From contig NZ_CP097484.1 of assembly GCF_023546765.1 (NCBI RefSeq), positions 5,762,001 to 5,826,000 of the forward strand: 64,000 nt of DNA, in the 5' to 3' direction. A program made the translations under genes and the position numbers. The notes below the pieces were generated by a model that did no database searches, was not told the origin of the DNA, and saw only the letters and a list, made by a program, of their open reading frames with translations. This stretch comes from Methylobacterium tardum (lineage in GTDB: Bacteria > Pseudomonadota > Alphaproteobacteria > Rhizobiales > Beijerinckiaceae). This document shows positions 19,643-28,165 of the stretch, piece by piece (positions within the stretch are counted from its first letter, which is position 1; the number at the start of each line of letters is the position of its first letter).

Positions 19643-19818
19643 CCGCCGTCCCCACAGCGCATATTAAGCGCTTCGAGGCGCCTGCCGACCTCATCCAAGA
19701 AGCGGCGTACGCTCACAATCTGCCCTTTCGCTGTCGATAACCGCCGACAGCCGAGCGCTCGTATATTGGGGATGGTGGCGCCAAAACCGGCGAAAAGGCA
19801 GGATCGACCCTGGATTTT

Positions 19819-19833
19819 GTTCCTGTTTTGTTC
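19819..19833 (+). promoter_or_regulatory. LexA (SOS) box of the alphaproteobacterial type
   Basis: GTTCCTGTTTTGTTC is an exact GTTC-N7-GTTC direct repeat. Its complement GAACAAAACAGGAAC is very close to the GAAC-N7-GAAC boxes described for LexA in Rhizobiales and Rhodobacter. It sits 63 nt upstream of the ATG of the small membrane protein gene at 19896, a suitable place for repression of that gene pair. Confidence 0.65.
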
Positions 19834-19895
19834 TAAATGGCCTCACGGATCGAGCCCCTGTTCAACCCCTCGGTTGCTCCGAGCTACCCCGTGTC

Positions 19896-20153
19896 ATGGC
19901 CGATACCGAAATCCCGCCACTCAGCCCCGACGACGCCAAGCTGATCCGCAATGAGCGGGCAAAGCTGACGGCGATGTGGGTCAACGGGGTCGCAGTCGCC
20001 TCCGTGGCTGTCGGCGGCATCTCCCCGTCAGTGGCAATCTTCTCGGGCACCGCCAGCGCGCTTACAGCCAGCGCTCTCCTGGTTGGTTGGAGTCTCCTGG
20101 CAGGTATACTACATCTGGTGGCTAGACGCCTGCTCGGAGCCCTGCGCGCGTGA
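19896..20153 (+). CDS. Small two-helix membrane protein, probably SOS-regulated
   Basis: Protein of 85 residues. A charged N-terminus (SPDDAKLIRNERAKLTAMW) is followed by two hydrophobic helices at about 29-51 and 55-78 and a basic tail (ARRLLGALRA). The architecture is holin-like or toxin-like but no family was recognised. A LexA box lies 63 nt upstream, and the stop overlaps the GTG start of a second tiny membrane protein by 4 bp, so both should be made together. The ribosome site is weak. An SOS-induced membrane-active peptide (compare TisB in function only) is one hypothesis. Confidence 0.65.
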   Translation: MADTEIPPLSPDDAKLIRNERAKLTAMWVNGVAVASVAVGGISPSVAIFSGTASALTASALLVGWSLLAGILHLVARRLLGALRA

Positions 20154-20329
20154 GCCTGACGCTCGCACAGATGGTTGTTCTTTTTCTCGGCCCGCTCGTC
20201 CTGGCGACGATGGTCGCCGTTGTCCTATGGCTGACGCACGAGAAAGAGTCCGACCGCCTCAAGCGCGCTGAAGCGGATCGCGCGATTTGGCTCAAATATC
20301 AAGACGAGCGGAAAGTGCCCGGAGAGTAA
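20150..20329 (+). CDS. Single-pass 59-residue membrane protein, coupled to the preceding gene
   Basis: A GTG start at 20150 overlaps the previous stop (GTGA). The product begins MSLTLAQMVVLFLGPLVLAT with one hydrophobic helix (about 5-29). A highly charged, probably helical tail follows (HEKESDRLKRAEADRAIWLK). This topology resembles the inner-membrane partner of a two-component small-protein system, such as an antiholin or i-spanin, but no homology was recognised. Translational coupling and the upstream LexA box suggest co-expression with the 85-residue protein. Confidence 0.6.
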   Translation: MSLTLAQMVVLFLGPLVLATMVAVVLWLTHEKESDRLKRAEADRAIWLKYQDERKVPGE

Positions 20330-20458
20330 TTTCTCTCGCTGTGTGTTGGTCCGCCATCGTATAAAATTGATCGCCATCCGATTTTGCCAACACAGCGGGT
20401 TTGTCTTGGCGCTTGGTGTAGCTTTCCCGAGGAGTTGCGAGGATTGCTTTTGCGTGGC

Positions 20459-21307
20459 TCAGCCCGGGTGCGGTCCCATCCGGCGGCGGTCATGCTCGAT
20501 GGCGAACACATGACTGTAGAGGTTCGCCACCCAGCTCCTCCCCTCAACCGTGAGATCAAGAAAGCGAATCGCGTCCCCGATGACCGGTTCGATCTTGCCC
20601 CAGAAGAACGCCGGGTACCGCTCCGCAAGGTCCGCCGGGTTGGCATAGCCGAGCTGGTCAGCCAGGCCGACCTCGGCGAACTCGTGGAACAGCGCATTCA
20701 GTTTACGAGGGTAGAGCGGATCGCCAAGTTGCCCGATCAGGTCAGCCGCACGCATCAAGCCGGCTTCGGTCCCGGTTTCCCGGTGCTCGTCGTCCGCAGG
20801 CACGGGGAAACGGGTCAACTCGATGGCGCGGATCACCCGCTGCGCATCGGCGAGGTCATTCGTGCCGAAGCGCTCCTGCACTGCCAGCTTCGAGCGCTCG
20901 ATGTGGTAAGGTGCCAGCGCTGCATCGGACGCGCCTCGTGGCAGACCGATGGTGGTGCCCTGCGCGTCGATGACGAAGGCGTTCGCCCGGTCGCCTGAGC
21001 AGACACCACGCACGTAGCCGATGTCATGGTACAGGGCCGCCAGGATCATGTGCAGCCAATCCTCCGGCGTGATGCCCTTGTCGAGGAACCGGCCGCGCAG
21101 GATGTCCTGAGCGACGAGGGTGACGAGAGCCGTGTGGTCGCCGTCATGGTAGAGCGCATCGCTGCCGACGATCCGCTCGATGGTCAGACGTGCGGACGCC
21201 TCGATCACCTCGGCAAAACGTGGCTCGCGACTGCCGAAGGTGCGCTGATAGGTTAGAGCGAGGTGCTCGCCGAGCGCGTCGGCCAGCATCTTCGTCACAT
21301 CGAACAT
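20459..21307 (-). CDS. HD-domain metal-dependent phosphohydrolase-like protein
   Basis: Starting from the ATG at 21307 the protein has 282 residues. A longer version from 21520 would add 71 poorly structured residues including a CSMC pair. The HD signature is present: YHDGDHTALVT early and LAALYHDIGYVRG about 45 residues later, giving H...HD...D metal ligands. Further His/Asp residues lie in the helical C-terminal half. HD proteins hydrolyse nucleotides, cyclic dinucleotides or other phosphoesters; the substrate is unknown here. It converges with the small membrane-protein pair and is divergent from the DUF3606 gene. Confidence 0.8.
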   Translation of the reverse strand: MFDVTKMLADALGEHLALTYQRTFGSREPRFAEVIEASARLTIERIVGSDALYHDGDHTALVTLVAQDILRGRFLDKGITPEDWLHMILAALYHDIGYVRGVCSGDRANAFVIDAQGTTIGLPRGASDAALAPYHIERSKLAVQERFGTNDLADAQRVIRAIELTRFPVPADDEHRETGTEAGLMRAADLIGQLGDPLYPRKLNALFHEFAEVGLADQLGYANPADLAERYPAFFWGKIEPVIGDAIRFLDLTVEGRSWVANLYSHVFAIEHDRRRMGPHPG

Positions 21308-21646
21308 GACCGGTATCCCGCACATCGAGCAAACGCCGATTTTGGCTGTCGTGTCGGTCTGCATCATGACATCAAGTGAGCGGCAGCCCATATCGGGAAC
21401 TCGCCCTCTGAGCGTCGAGGCATCAAGCTCCGCGTAGGCTCGTATGATTCCACAGCCGCTGTAGCCGCGCTCATTCTCTAGCTCAGCCGACATCATTAAG
21501 CGCCGTTTCGGCCGCCTCAACCGGAAGCCGAAGCACCAGTTAGGCTAGGCTGCCGTTGCGGTTCCTCGCATCCCTTTGCACGCCTCACTGTCAGGTCGCT
21601 TGAGACCCTTCCCAGATCACGTGAAACCAAACCAATAGGATTCCCC
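21308..21646. other. Divergent promoter region between the HD and DUF3606 genes
   Basis: The stretch may encode the 71-residue N-terminal extension of the HD protein if its start is at 21520. Otherwise no gene, repeat or recognisable operator was seen. Confidence 0.35.
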
Positions 21647-21829
21647 ATGGCCGGACTCAAAGACAAACGTGGCTTCATCGACAAGGACCGGCTTGATCTG
21701 TCGGAACGCAAGGCTGTCGAGTTTTGGATGAAGCGCTGGGGCGTCACGCAGGACCAGCTTACGGCAGCACATCGGAAGGTCGGTCGAATGACCAAGGATA
21801 TCGCCGCCGAGTTGGGCAAAAAGCGTTAG
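21647..21829 (+). CDS. DUF3606 domain protein
   Basis: Protein of 60 residues matching the whole DUF3606 family: IDKDRLDLSERKAVEFWMKR followed by GVTQDQLTAAHRKVG and a short basic end. These small proteins are common in alphaproteobacteria, often in several copies, and are frequently stress-associated; their biochemical role is unknown. No consensus EcfG promoter was seen upstream. Confidence 0.88.
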   Translation: MAGLKDKRGFIDKDRLDLSERKAVEFWMKRWGVTQDQLTAAHRKVGRMTKDIAAELGKKR

Positions 21830-21874
21830 GGGCGCGCTCGCCACAACAGGGTAGCTCCTCAGGGGACGTCGTCG

Positions 21875-22586
21875 ATGGATAGGCCGCACCCTGATCGTGT
21901 TCGGACCAGCGCCCTGGATTTCTGGTTGGCCCGAAGCGCCGTCGCCTGCATCGCCGCCCTCCAACTGCTCGTTGTGAACGACTTCTCGCTCGGACCGCGC
22001 TGGCTTGCCCCGACGCTCGAACTCGCACTGCTGGTGCCACTCTCGGCCGCCACGGCCTGGAACCAGGGCCGGGCGCGGCGCGCCACGACAGACGCACACT
22101 GGGCCGAGGTCTACCGCCACCATCGCCTGATCCGCAGGATGGCACTCTTCATGACTGCGCTGGTCACCGTGACCAACACCGCCGCCCTCGCGGCCCTGGT
22201 CCACGCCCTCCTGAACGGCAAGGCAGCCGGCGGCCCGTCCTTGCTGATCGATGCCCTCAACATCTGGGGCACTCATGTCGTGATCTTCGCCCTGTGGTTC
22301 TGGACGACAGATCGCGGCGGTGCGGCTTTGCGCGGCCATCTGAGTGCGCGGGATCCGGATTTTCTGTTCCCACAAATGACGCTTCCGCAGCAGGATGCGG
22401 CAGCCCCCGTTCGTGCCGGGCTTCGTAGACTATCTGTTTCTGGCCTTCACCAACGCCACCGCCTTCTCACCCACTGACACGCTGCCGCTGACGCCGCGTG
22501 CGAAATTGCTGATGATGGCTGAGGCGTTGATCTCCCTGCTTACTGTGGCCCTTGTCGCCGCACGCGCCGTCAACATCCTCGCATAG
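21875..22586 (+). pseudogene. Multi-pass membrane protein (DUF1345-like), frameshifted at a C tract
   Basis: The first frame (from ATG 21875) encodes about 175 residues with three to four hydrophobic helices (SAVACIAALQLLVV, LELALLVPLSAATA, ALFMTALVTVTNTAALAALV, THVVIFALWFWTT). It then turns into nonsense and stops at 22477. The next frame, from about 22405, restores sensible sequence (PPFVPGFVDYLFLAFTNATA and SPTDTLPLTPRAKLLMM) and a final helix, ending at 22586. One missing C in the CCCCC run near 22406-22410 explains the shift. The repaired protein would be about 237 residues. Either a sequencing error, slippage-prone phase variation or a true null; function unknown. Confidence 0.7.
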
Positions 22587-22698
22587 TCAGGCCGCAGACC
22601 TCGATGGGTACTACGACGCCAGATCAACCGATCGCCCGTGGGAAACGAGCCGACCTCCTCCGGGTTGGCCAAGGCCACCCGCAGAGACGATCCGGCGC

Positions 22699-23289
22699 AT
22701 GAACGTCTGGCAGCTCATCGCCCACGATCACGCCTACCTCGCGCACCTGATCGCAGAGAGTCGGTACACTTTCGGTGGGCCGGCGATCCACGACCGTGAG
22801 GAGGTGCTGGGCGGCTTAATCGATGAGCTTGCCGCTCATGCCGAGGCGTTGGAGGCCAGTCTCTATGCGCCGCTGCGCCACCTGGATCGGACACGCCAGC
22901 TCGCCGAGGACCTGCACCATGAGCATGCGCAGTTCCTCGGGCAACTTGATGCTATCGCGAGATCGCGGCGGGGCGGCTTTTCCTCTAAGACGGGTATGAT
23001 CCTCGACGTCGCTCTGATTGGTCAGCACCTCCGCCGTTACACTCAGGAGCTGATACCGGCGGCTCAGGAGCTTCTCTCTCCGGCGCAAGTCGATGCCGCC
23101 GCACACGCCTTCGTTCGTGCGAAGATGCAAACTTTGAAGGCACGGCATGGTCGCAGATCCGATAAACTGACGTTGGCCAGAATTGCACGGGCCTGCGCCG
23201 TCTGCGCTGCTGCGGCCGGTATCGGCTACCTTGCTGGGCGTTCGGCCTCGGCCAAAGGGCAGAAGCTTCTCGCCACATCCACGCGTTGA
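22699..23289 (+). CDS. Hemerythrin-like (HHE) domain protein
   Basis: From the ATG at 22699 the protein has 196 residues; a longer frame from 22552 would overlap the preceding gene. A four-helix bundle with the spaced His/Glu of HHE proteins is visible: LIAHDHAYLAHLI, LIDELAAHAEALEASLYAPL and LAEDLHHEHAQFLGQL. A hydrophobic stretch near the C-terminus (ARACAVCAAAAGIGYLAG) suggests membrane attachment. HHE proteins bind a di-iron centre for oxygen, NO or iron handling. Ligand spacing is imperfect, so metal binding is likely but not certain. Confidence 0.7.
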   Translation: MNVWQLIAHDHAYLAHLIAESRYTFGGPAIHDREEVLGGLIDELAAHAEALEASLYAPLRHLDRTRQLAEDLHHEHAQFLGQLDAIARSRRGGFSSKTGMILDVALIGQHLRRYTQELIPAAQELLSPAQVDAAAHAFVRAKMQTLKARHGRRSDKLTLARIARACAVCAAAAGIGYLAGRSASAKGQKLLATSTR

Positions 23290-23585
23290 GATCGCGCCGC
23301 AGCATAACCGCTAAGTCTATCCGGCGCAGACACGCGGAGCAGAGAGGGCGAACGGCTGAATCGATGCTGCGAGTTCGATGAGTGCGGCTTGAGGCGCAGC
23401 GGTGCGACTGACCAGGCGCAAATCGGCGGCGTGCCGACTTCTGCAACTCGCGATACATCCTCAAATCGCCCGATGATGTGTGCCGTAATCAGGCATTAAC
23501 TTTGCGCGGGCATCGTTCTGGGCCTGATCGATGAGCCGTTCGGATCAACGGGATCCGCCAACTCGAGACGGGAGACAGCCGGTCC
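23290..23585. other. Intergenic stretch, nothing recognised
   Basis: About 296 bp with no supported gene or motif. Confidence 0.35.
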
Positions 23586-24032
23586 ATGCCTCGCCTGCTC
23601 GAACTGTTGCGCTGGAAACTTCAGGTGCTTTTTGCATGGAAGCCAACACGTGCTCAGTTGCTGCCCCTGATCCTGGGGGTTTACACCCTAGCGGGTTGGG
23701 GCGCCTATGCGAATAAAGCTTCAGCCAACCGCGATCTCACCACTCAGGTCAGCCTCCTTCAGACGGAGCGAGACGGGTTAGTGAGCCGCCAGAAAGAGTT
23801 GGAGCAGGCGAACATCGACCTCGTTCGTGAGTGGCAGGGCAAACTCGCCTCTGCCCGCGCGGAACTCGGCCAAGCTGTTGCGGCTCGTGACGCAGCGAAG
23901 GGGCAGCTAGCCGGTTCACAGCGCGAGCTTATCGCTTCGAAGAAGCGCTTCGATCAAGCTCGTGATCGCGTATCCGAGACGGGAAGCATCAAACCGGCCG
24001 AGCCGTCAAAGAAGGCCGTGAGTAAGCCATAG
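23586..24032 (+). CDS. Membrane-anchored coiled-coil protein, unknown function
   Basis: Protein of 148 residues. The N-terminus is amphipathic (MPRLLELLRWKLQVLFAWK), followed by one membrane helix (about 26-42, LILGVYTLAGWGAYA). Then comes a heptad-rich coiled coil (about 50-125) of Leu/Gln/Glu/Ala repeats, and a Lys/Pro/Ser tail. The topology suggests a membrane-tethered structural protein. No named family was recognised, and it stands alone. Confidence 0.65.
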   Translation: MPRLLELLRWKLQVLFAWKPTRAQLLPLILGVYTLAGWGAYANKASANRDLTTQVSLLQTERDGLVSRQKELEQANIDLVREWQGKLASARAELGQAVAARDAAKGQLAGSQRELIASKKRFDQARDRVSETGSIKPAEPSKKAVSKP

Positions 24033-24142
24033 ACCCGCTAGGTCGGCCTTTGGCGTGATGAACTCGGAATCACGCTGTTTCCTTTGGGGACTAAGCTTCA
24101 GGAAGTCTGGTTGGGTGGCCGTGCCGAGGCCGCGGCTACCGT

Positions 24143-24816
24143 GTGTACGAAGAGCAGGCTGCCGGGCTCGCCCGCATCGAGGCCGACCTGGCGATCCGCG
24201 TCGCTGTCCTGTGCGGGGCTGGTGGTAAGGCCTTCGTTGCCGGTACCGATATCGAGCAGTTCGTGGGCTTCTCCGGGGATGACGGAGTGGCCTACGAGGC
24301 GCAGATCGATACCTATGTCGCCGCGCTGAAACGCGTGCGTGTTCCGATGATCGCTGTCGTCGAGGGGCTGGCGGTCGGGGGCGGTCTCGCGATCGCCAAT
24401 GCCTGCAATTTGCGCATCGCCGCGGCCGGAGCGCGGTTTGGCGTTCCGATCGCCCGGACCCTCGGCAACTGCCTGTCGTCCGCGAACTTGCGTCGTCTCA
24501 CGGCGACGTTGGGCCTGAGCAGCGTCAAACGCATGCTCCTCCTAGCCGACATGCCGACGGCCGAGAGCCGCTCGGCTACCGCGCCGCGATCGCCAGCCCC
24601 GAGACGCTGGATGCCACGGTGGCGCAGATCTGCCAGCGCCTGCTCGGCCATGCGCCAGTGACCATGCGCGTCACCCGGGAGATGCCGGCCGCGCTCGCCG
24701 TCGACCCCAATACCGACGGGGGCGACGGCATCCGCACTTGCTACGGCAGCCGAGACTTCGCCGAAGGTGTTCGGGCCTTTCTCGACAGGCGACCTGCGGC
24801 TAGGTCGGGAGCCTGA
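24143..24816 (+). pseudogene. Enoyl-CoA hydratase/isomerase, truncated and frameshifted
   Basis: The first frame carries the crotonase core: GKAFVAGTDIEQFV, the oxyanion-hole/CoA segment VVEGLAVGGGLAIANACNLR and ARFGVPIARTLGNCLS. The normal first 35 or so residues are missing or scrambled (upstream reads GRAEAAATVYEEQ where a start strand is expected). Near 24555 the sense passes to another frame, GYRAAIASPETLDATVAQIC and VTMRVTREMPAALAV, ending at 24816 with YGSRDFAEGVRAFLDRRPA. Both defects point to a dead gene. The intact ancestor would have hydrated 2-enoyl-CoA thioesters. Confidence 0.75.
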
Positions 24817-25071
24817 TTGGACGATCCGCATAGAACGAGAGATACAGACCTCTCCTCTAAGGGAAACACCGCCGAGGAGAGGAGGCATTCACCGTCTGCT
24901 GTGGCCAGCAACGCACCCAAAAGCTGCCGTGCCGCTATCGGCCAGATCCGGATGCCGCCGATGATCCTCCGAGCGTCTGGGATGGGTGGAATTGCAGTGG
25001 TCCGCTTCCGAGAGGCAAACGCACCAGAGCGGACGTGGACATTCCGCTCCTTCTCGGCACCTAGCAAACCG

Positions 25072-26241
25072 TCAGGAGACCAGTGACAGGGAGTGACGCA
25101 GATCGGCTATGAGGTCGGCAGGCTCCTCTAGCCCAACGTTGAGCCGCACGACACGACCTTCGTAGCCCCGCTGCATGCGCGGCAATGGCGGGTAGGCCAT
25201 GACAAGGCTGTGCGTGCCACCCCAACTGAACCCTAGCCGGAACAGCCGTAGTCCCTCCACGAAGCGCGTGATCCGCTCGGCATCCCACTCGGGCCGGAAC
25301 ACCACTGAGAACACGCTCGCCGAACCTGTGAAGTCGCGCCGCCAGACATCGTGGCCGGGACAGTCTGGCAGCGCTGGGTGAAGCACTAACTCGACCTCTG
25401 GGCGCGTCTTTAGCCAGTGCGCCACGTTTAGCGCTGTCGCTTGCAGGCGGTCTAAGCGTACCGCCAGCGTCTCCAACCCGCGCAGCGCCAGCGCGCAATC
25501 GTCCGGCGACACCGCCAGCCCGAGAAGGCCATGCGTTGCACCCACCCGCTCGTGCGCCTCGACCGTACCCACCGATACGGTGCCGAGCAGGAGGTCGGAG
25601 TGGCCGCCCACGTACTTGGTGAGCGCCTGCATGCTCACGTCCACGCCATGGGCGAAGGCGTCGAACAGGACACCCGCCGCGTAGGTGTTGTCGAGCGCCA
25701 CCGGCACGCCTCTCTCGTGCGCGGTCGCGACGATGGCGGGTACGTCCTGCACCTCCATCGTGATTGTACCGGGGCTCTCACACCAGATCAGGCGTGTGTT
25801 CGGGCGGATCAGTGTCGTAATCTCAGCGCCGAGCAGCGGGTCGTAGGCTTGCACCTCGATACCGAGCCCGGCGAGCAGCTTGTCGGCCAGTTCGCGGTTG
25901 GGGCGGTAGGCGCTCTCTGGCACAAGGGCGTGGTCGCCCGCGCGACAATGGGCAAGGTAGACGAGGGCGATGGCAGCCTGCCCACCCGGCACGACGAAGC
26001 TGGCTTTCGCGCCCTCCAGATCGGCGACGCGCAGAGCGAGTTCGCGCGTGGTAGGCGTGCCGTAGAGGCCGTAGGTGTAGCCGTCGCCACGCCAGTCATC
26101 GCGAGCATCGGCTACACGATCGAACAGCACCGTGGAGCCGCGGTGGACCGCGGGAACGAGCGCCCGGAAGTCCTGAGGGGCCGTCACCCCGGGATGCACC
26201 AGCTTCGTGCGCCAGTGTGGAGCAGGGTGCTCGTCAGTCAT
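25072..26241 (-). CDS. metC: Cystathionine beta-lyase (Cys/Met metabolism PLP enzyme)
   Basis: Protein of 389 residues from the ATG at 26241 (GAGG ribosome site); a start 14 codons upstream is possible. Fold-type I PLP enzyme of the trans-sulfuration family. The PLP Lys is K209 in MQALTKYVGGHSDLLLG, the cofactor-binding Asp is D184 in ALDNTYAAG, and YGLYGTPTTRELALRVADLE is the usual early block. C-terminal RLFRLGFSWGGTHSLV and RGYEGRVVRLNVGLE fit bacterial MetC. It splits cystathionine to homocysteine, pyruvate and ammonia for methionine synthesis. A related gamma-lyase activity cannot be excluded. Confidence 0.9.
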   Translation of the reverse strand: MTDEHPAPHWRTKLVHPGVTAPQDFRALVPAVHRGSTVLFDRVADARDDWRGDGYTYGLYGTPTTRELALRVADLEGAKASFVVPGGQAAIALVYLAHCRAGDHALVPESAYRPNRELADKLLAGLGIEVQAYDPLLGAEITTLIRPNTRLIWCESPGTITMEVQDVPAIVATAHERGVPVALDNTYAAGVLFDAFAHGVDVSMQALTKYVGGHSDLLLGTVSVGTVEAHERVGATHGLLGLAVSPDDCALALRGLETLAVRLDRLQATALNVAHWLKTRPEVELVLHPALPDCPGHDVWRRDFTGSASVFSVVFRPEWDAERITRFVEGLRLFRLGFSWGGTHSLVMAYPPLPRMQRGYEGRVVRLNVGLEEPADLIADLRHSLSLVS

Positions 26242-26803
26242 CGTGCCTCGGTCGATGTCGTCTGGTGCGATGTAGGGCAGCAACGAGGGACGGCACTAGA
26301 ACCGACTGGTACTCACCCTGCGCTGACCGGGAATGGCGGCCGACCTACAGCTGCTTTCGGAAGGTCCTGCCGACCGTTGGCACGCCTGATATGGGTCAGA
26401 AGGAGATCGTCAGCTTTTCCGGCGGGTCCCCTCTCCGCCACGTAACTTTGAGTGGCAGCGCTTGTTCGGCTGACGCGGGGCTCGCCCCACCTTTTGTCCC
26501 ACCAGCAAGCTGGAGTTCTGGACGGAAGCCGCATGGTTGATGCCCTGCGTATTGCAGGCTCGTTCGACCCGACCACCGTGCCTTTTCCATCGCGGGGGAT
26601 CGAGGATTTTTACCCTGTCGCTGCCGCCGGGCGATCATGTTCACCGACACGATCGGCAGAGATCAGGCGGTTCTTGCCGATTGCGCTCTCTCGCTTTCGC
26701 CGCAGCGTTCGAGGACCAGCACCCGCATCGTGCGGATGGCCTGGGCGATAGGCCTCATCGCCCGTGGATCACCGACGCGTGGACAGCTTCTGTCGAACTT
26801 CCA
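26242..26803. other. Intergenic stretch, nothing recognised
   Basis: About 560 bp between two leftward genes. Frames on both strands have no family resemblance. It should contain the metC promoter on its left side. Confidence 0.4.
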
Positions 26804-28165
26804 TCAGCAGGCTGGTTGATCGGGGCGCGTCGCGGCGCGACGGACCGTCGAGCGCGCGGCCTCAATCGCCACCGTGGCGGCGCCGAGCAGCCGCGGCTCC
26901 GTCGGTCTGTTCAGGGCGTGACGGGCGATGCTCGCCGCGAGGTCGTCGACCTCAGCCGCGATGGCGTCCAGACGGTCCCGGTCGGTCTCCCGCCGGGCGG
27001 TCGAGCGGAGGGCGAGCAGGCGTGTCGTCGCGACCTCGATCCGCTGCCGACGGATGCGCCCGAGGCGCTGCCGCAGCCAAGCGATGGTCGAGCAGACGCC
27101 GCCGCCCAAGATGGCCACGAGATAGATCCAGCTCTCGTAGCGCTCGATGAAGGTCTCCTGCTCACGCTCGTAATAGTCGATGGCGCCCGGGTGAATGGGC
27201 AGGCGGGCGGTGGTGGCATCCGCCGTGTCCTCATAGGCCGGATAGGTGAGCGCCTCGGCGGCCGGGACGGTCTCGGCCAGCGCCGCGCGCATCTCGAACA
27301 GATGCTGCGTGACCTCGGCGGCGACGCTGCGCGACAGGCTGGCGCGCGCCATCAACCGGTAGGACGAGCCGACGGTCGCGACATCCTCGGCCGGCAGGCG
27401 TGGGTTGCCGCTGAACAGGCCGGCCGGCACCGTGACCGACTGGAGGCGCGGCCAGCGCGCCAGCACCGCGGCGGTGTCCGGCACGCCGACCAGCGCGACC
27501 GTGCCGTCCTCGCTCGCCGCGCGGACGAAGCCGACCAAGCGCCGCGCCGCCGGAAGCGTGGGCGTCGTCACAAGCGCCATCGCGTCGATGCGCCCGTCGC
27601 CGAATGCGGCCGTCACGTCGGCTTCCTCGAGCGGCACGAGGAGAACGGCCTGCGGCGGAACGGTGCCGTTCGGGGCCTCGGTGAGCGGTTCCAGCCCGTC
27701 GCGGGTCAGCAGGTCGCGCAGAAGCGTCCTGTCCGCGTCCCGGCTCGCCAGCATGCCCAGCCGCTTGCCCGCCAGATCCGGGATGCTCCCGATGCCGGAT
27801 CCAGCCGGCGCCGCCGCGAAGGCCGCGAGCTCGCGCAGGATCGCCAGGGTCAAGCCGTTCCCGGGCATGGCGACGTCCGGTCGGACCACCGCCAGATCCG
27901 CCTTGCCGGTCCTGAGCGCCTCCGCGCTCTCGCGGACCCCCGGGAAGTCCACGATCCTGAGCTGGACACCGGTTTTCCTGCGAGCGAGTTCGCCCGCGTA
28001 GGCCCGGAGCAAGTCCGGCTCGGTTCCGCCATTCGGGGCGACTGCAAGGGTCAGGGTCGTGGCGCGGGTAAAATAGAATCCCGCCACCGCGGTGGCGACG
28101 AGCACGAGCACCAATCCGAGGGTGAGCCATGCCTCACGACCGACTGGAAATGCCGATTTGCGCAT
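26804..28165 (-). CDS. TAXI-family TRAP solute-binding protein, membrane-anchored
   Basis: Protein of 453 residues. An N-terminal membrane helix (about 13-34) is followed by a TAXI-type periplasmic binding domain (LTLAVAPNGGTEPDLLRAYA, GKADLAVVRPD, PDLAGKRLGML, RLPIHPGAIDYYERE). A second membrane helix lies near 345-362 (WIYLVAILGGGVCSTIAW) and a cytosolic Arg-rich helical tail follows. Ordinary TAXI proteins are free periplasmic receptors feeding TRAP permeases. No DctM/DctQ permease gene is adjacent here, and the extra C-terminal helix with its tail suggests a sensor or adaptor role instead. Ligand unknown. Confidence 0.82.
   Translation of the reverse strand: MRKSAFPVGREAWLTLGLVLVLVATAVAGFYFTRATTLTLAVAPNGGTEPDLLRAYAGELARRKTGVQLRIVDFPGVRESAEALRTGKADLAVVRPDVAMPGNGLTLAILRELAAFAAAPAGSGIGSIPDLAGKRLGMLASRDADRTLLRDLLTRDGLEPLTEAPNGTVPPQAVLLVPLEEADVTAAFGDGRIDAMALVTTPTLPAARRLVGFVRAASEDGTVALVGVPDTAAVLARWPRLQSVTVPAGLFSGNPRLPAEDVATVGSSYRLMARASLSRSVAAEVTQHLFEMRAALAETVPAAEALTYPAYEDTADATTARLPIHPGAIDYYEREQETFIERYESWIYLVAILGGGVCSTIAWLRQRLGRIRRQRIEVATTRLLALRSTARRETDRDRLDAIAAEVDDLAASIARHALNRPTEPRLLGAATVAIEAARSTVRRAATRPDQPAC

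Noticed and set aside
24849..24882. CCTCTCCTC/GAGGAGAGG inverted repeat after the enoyl-CoA hydratase remnant
   Set aside because: 16-nt loop and no T tract; too weak to call a terminator.
26242..26803. Insertion-sequence remnant
   Set aside because: Looked for transposase fragments and terminal repeats; none could be supported.
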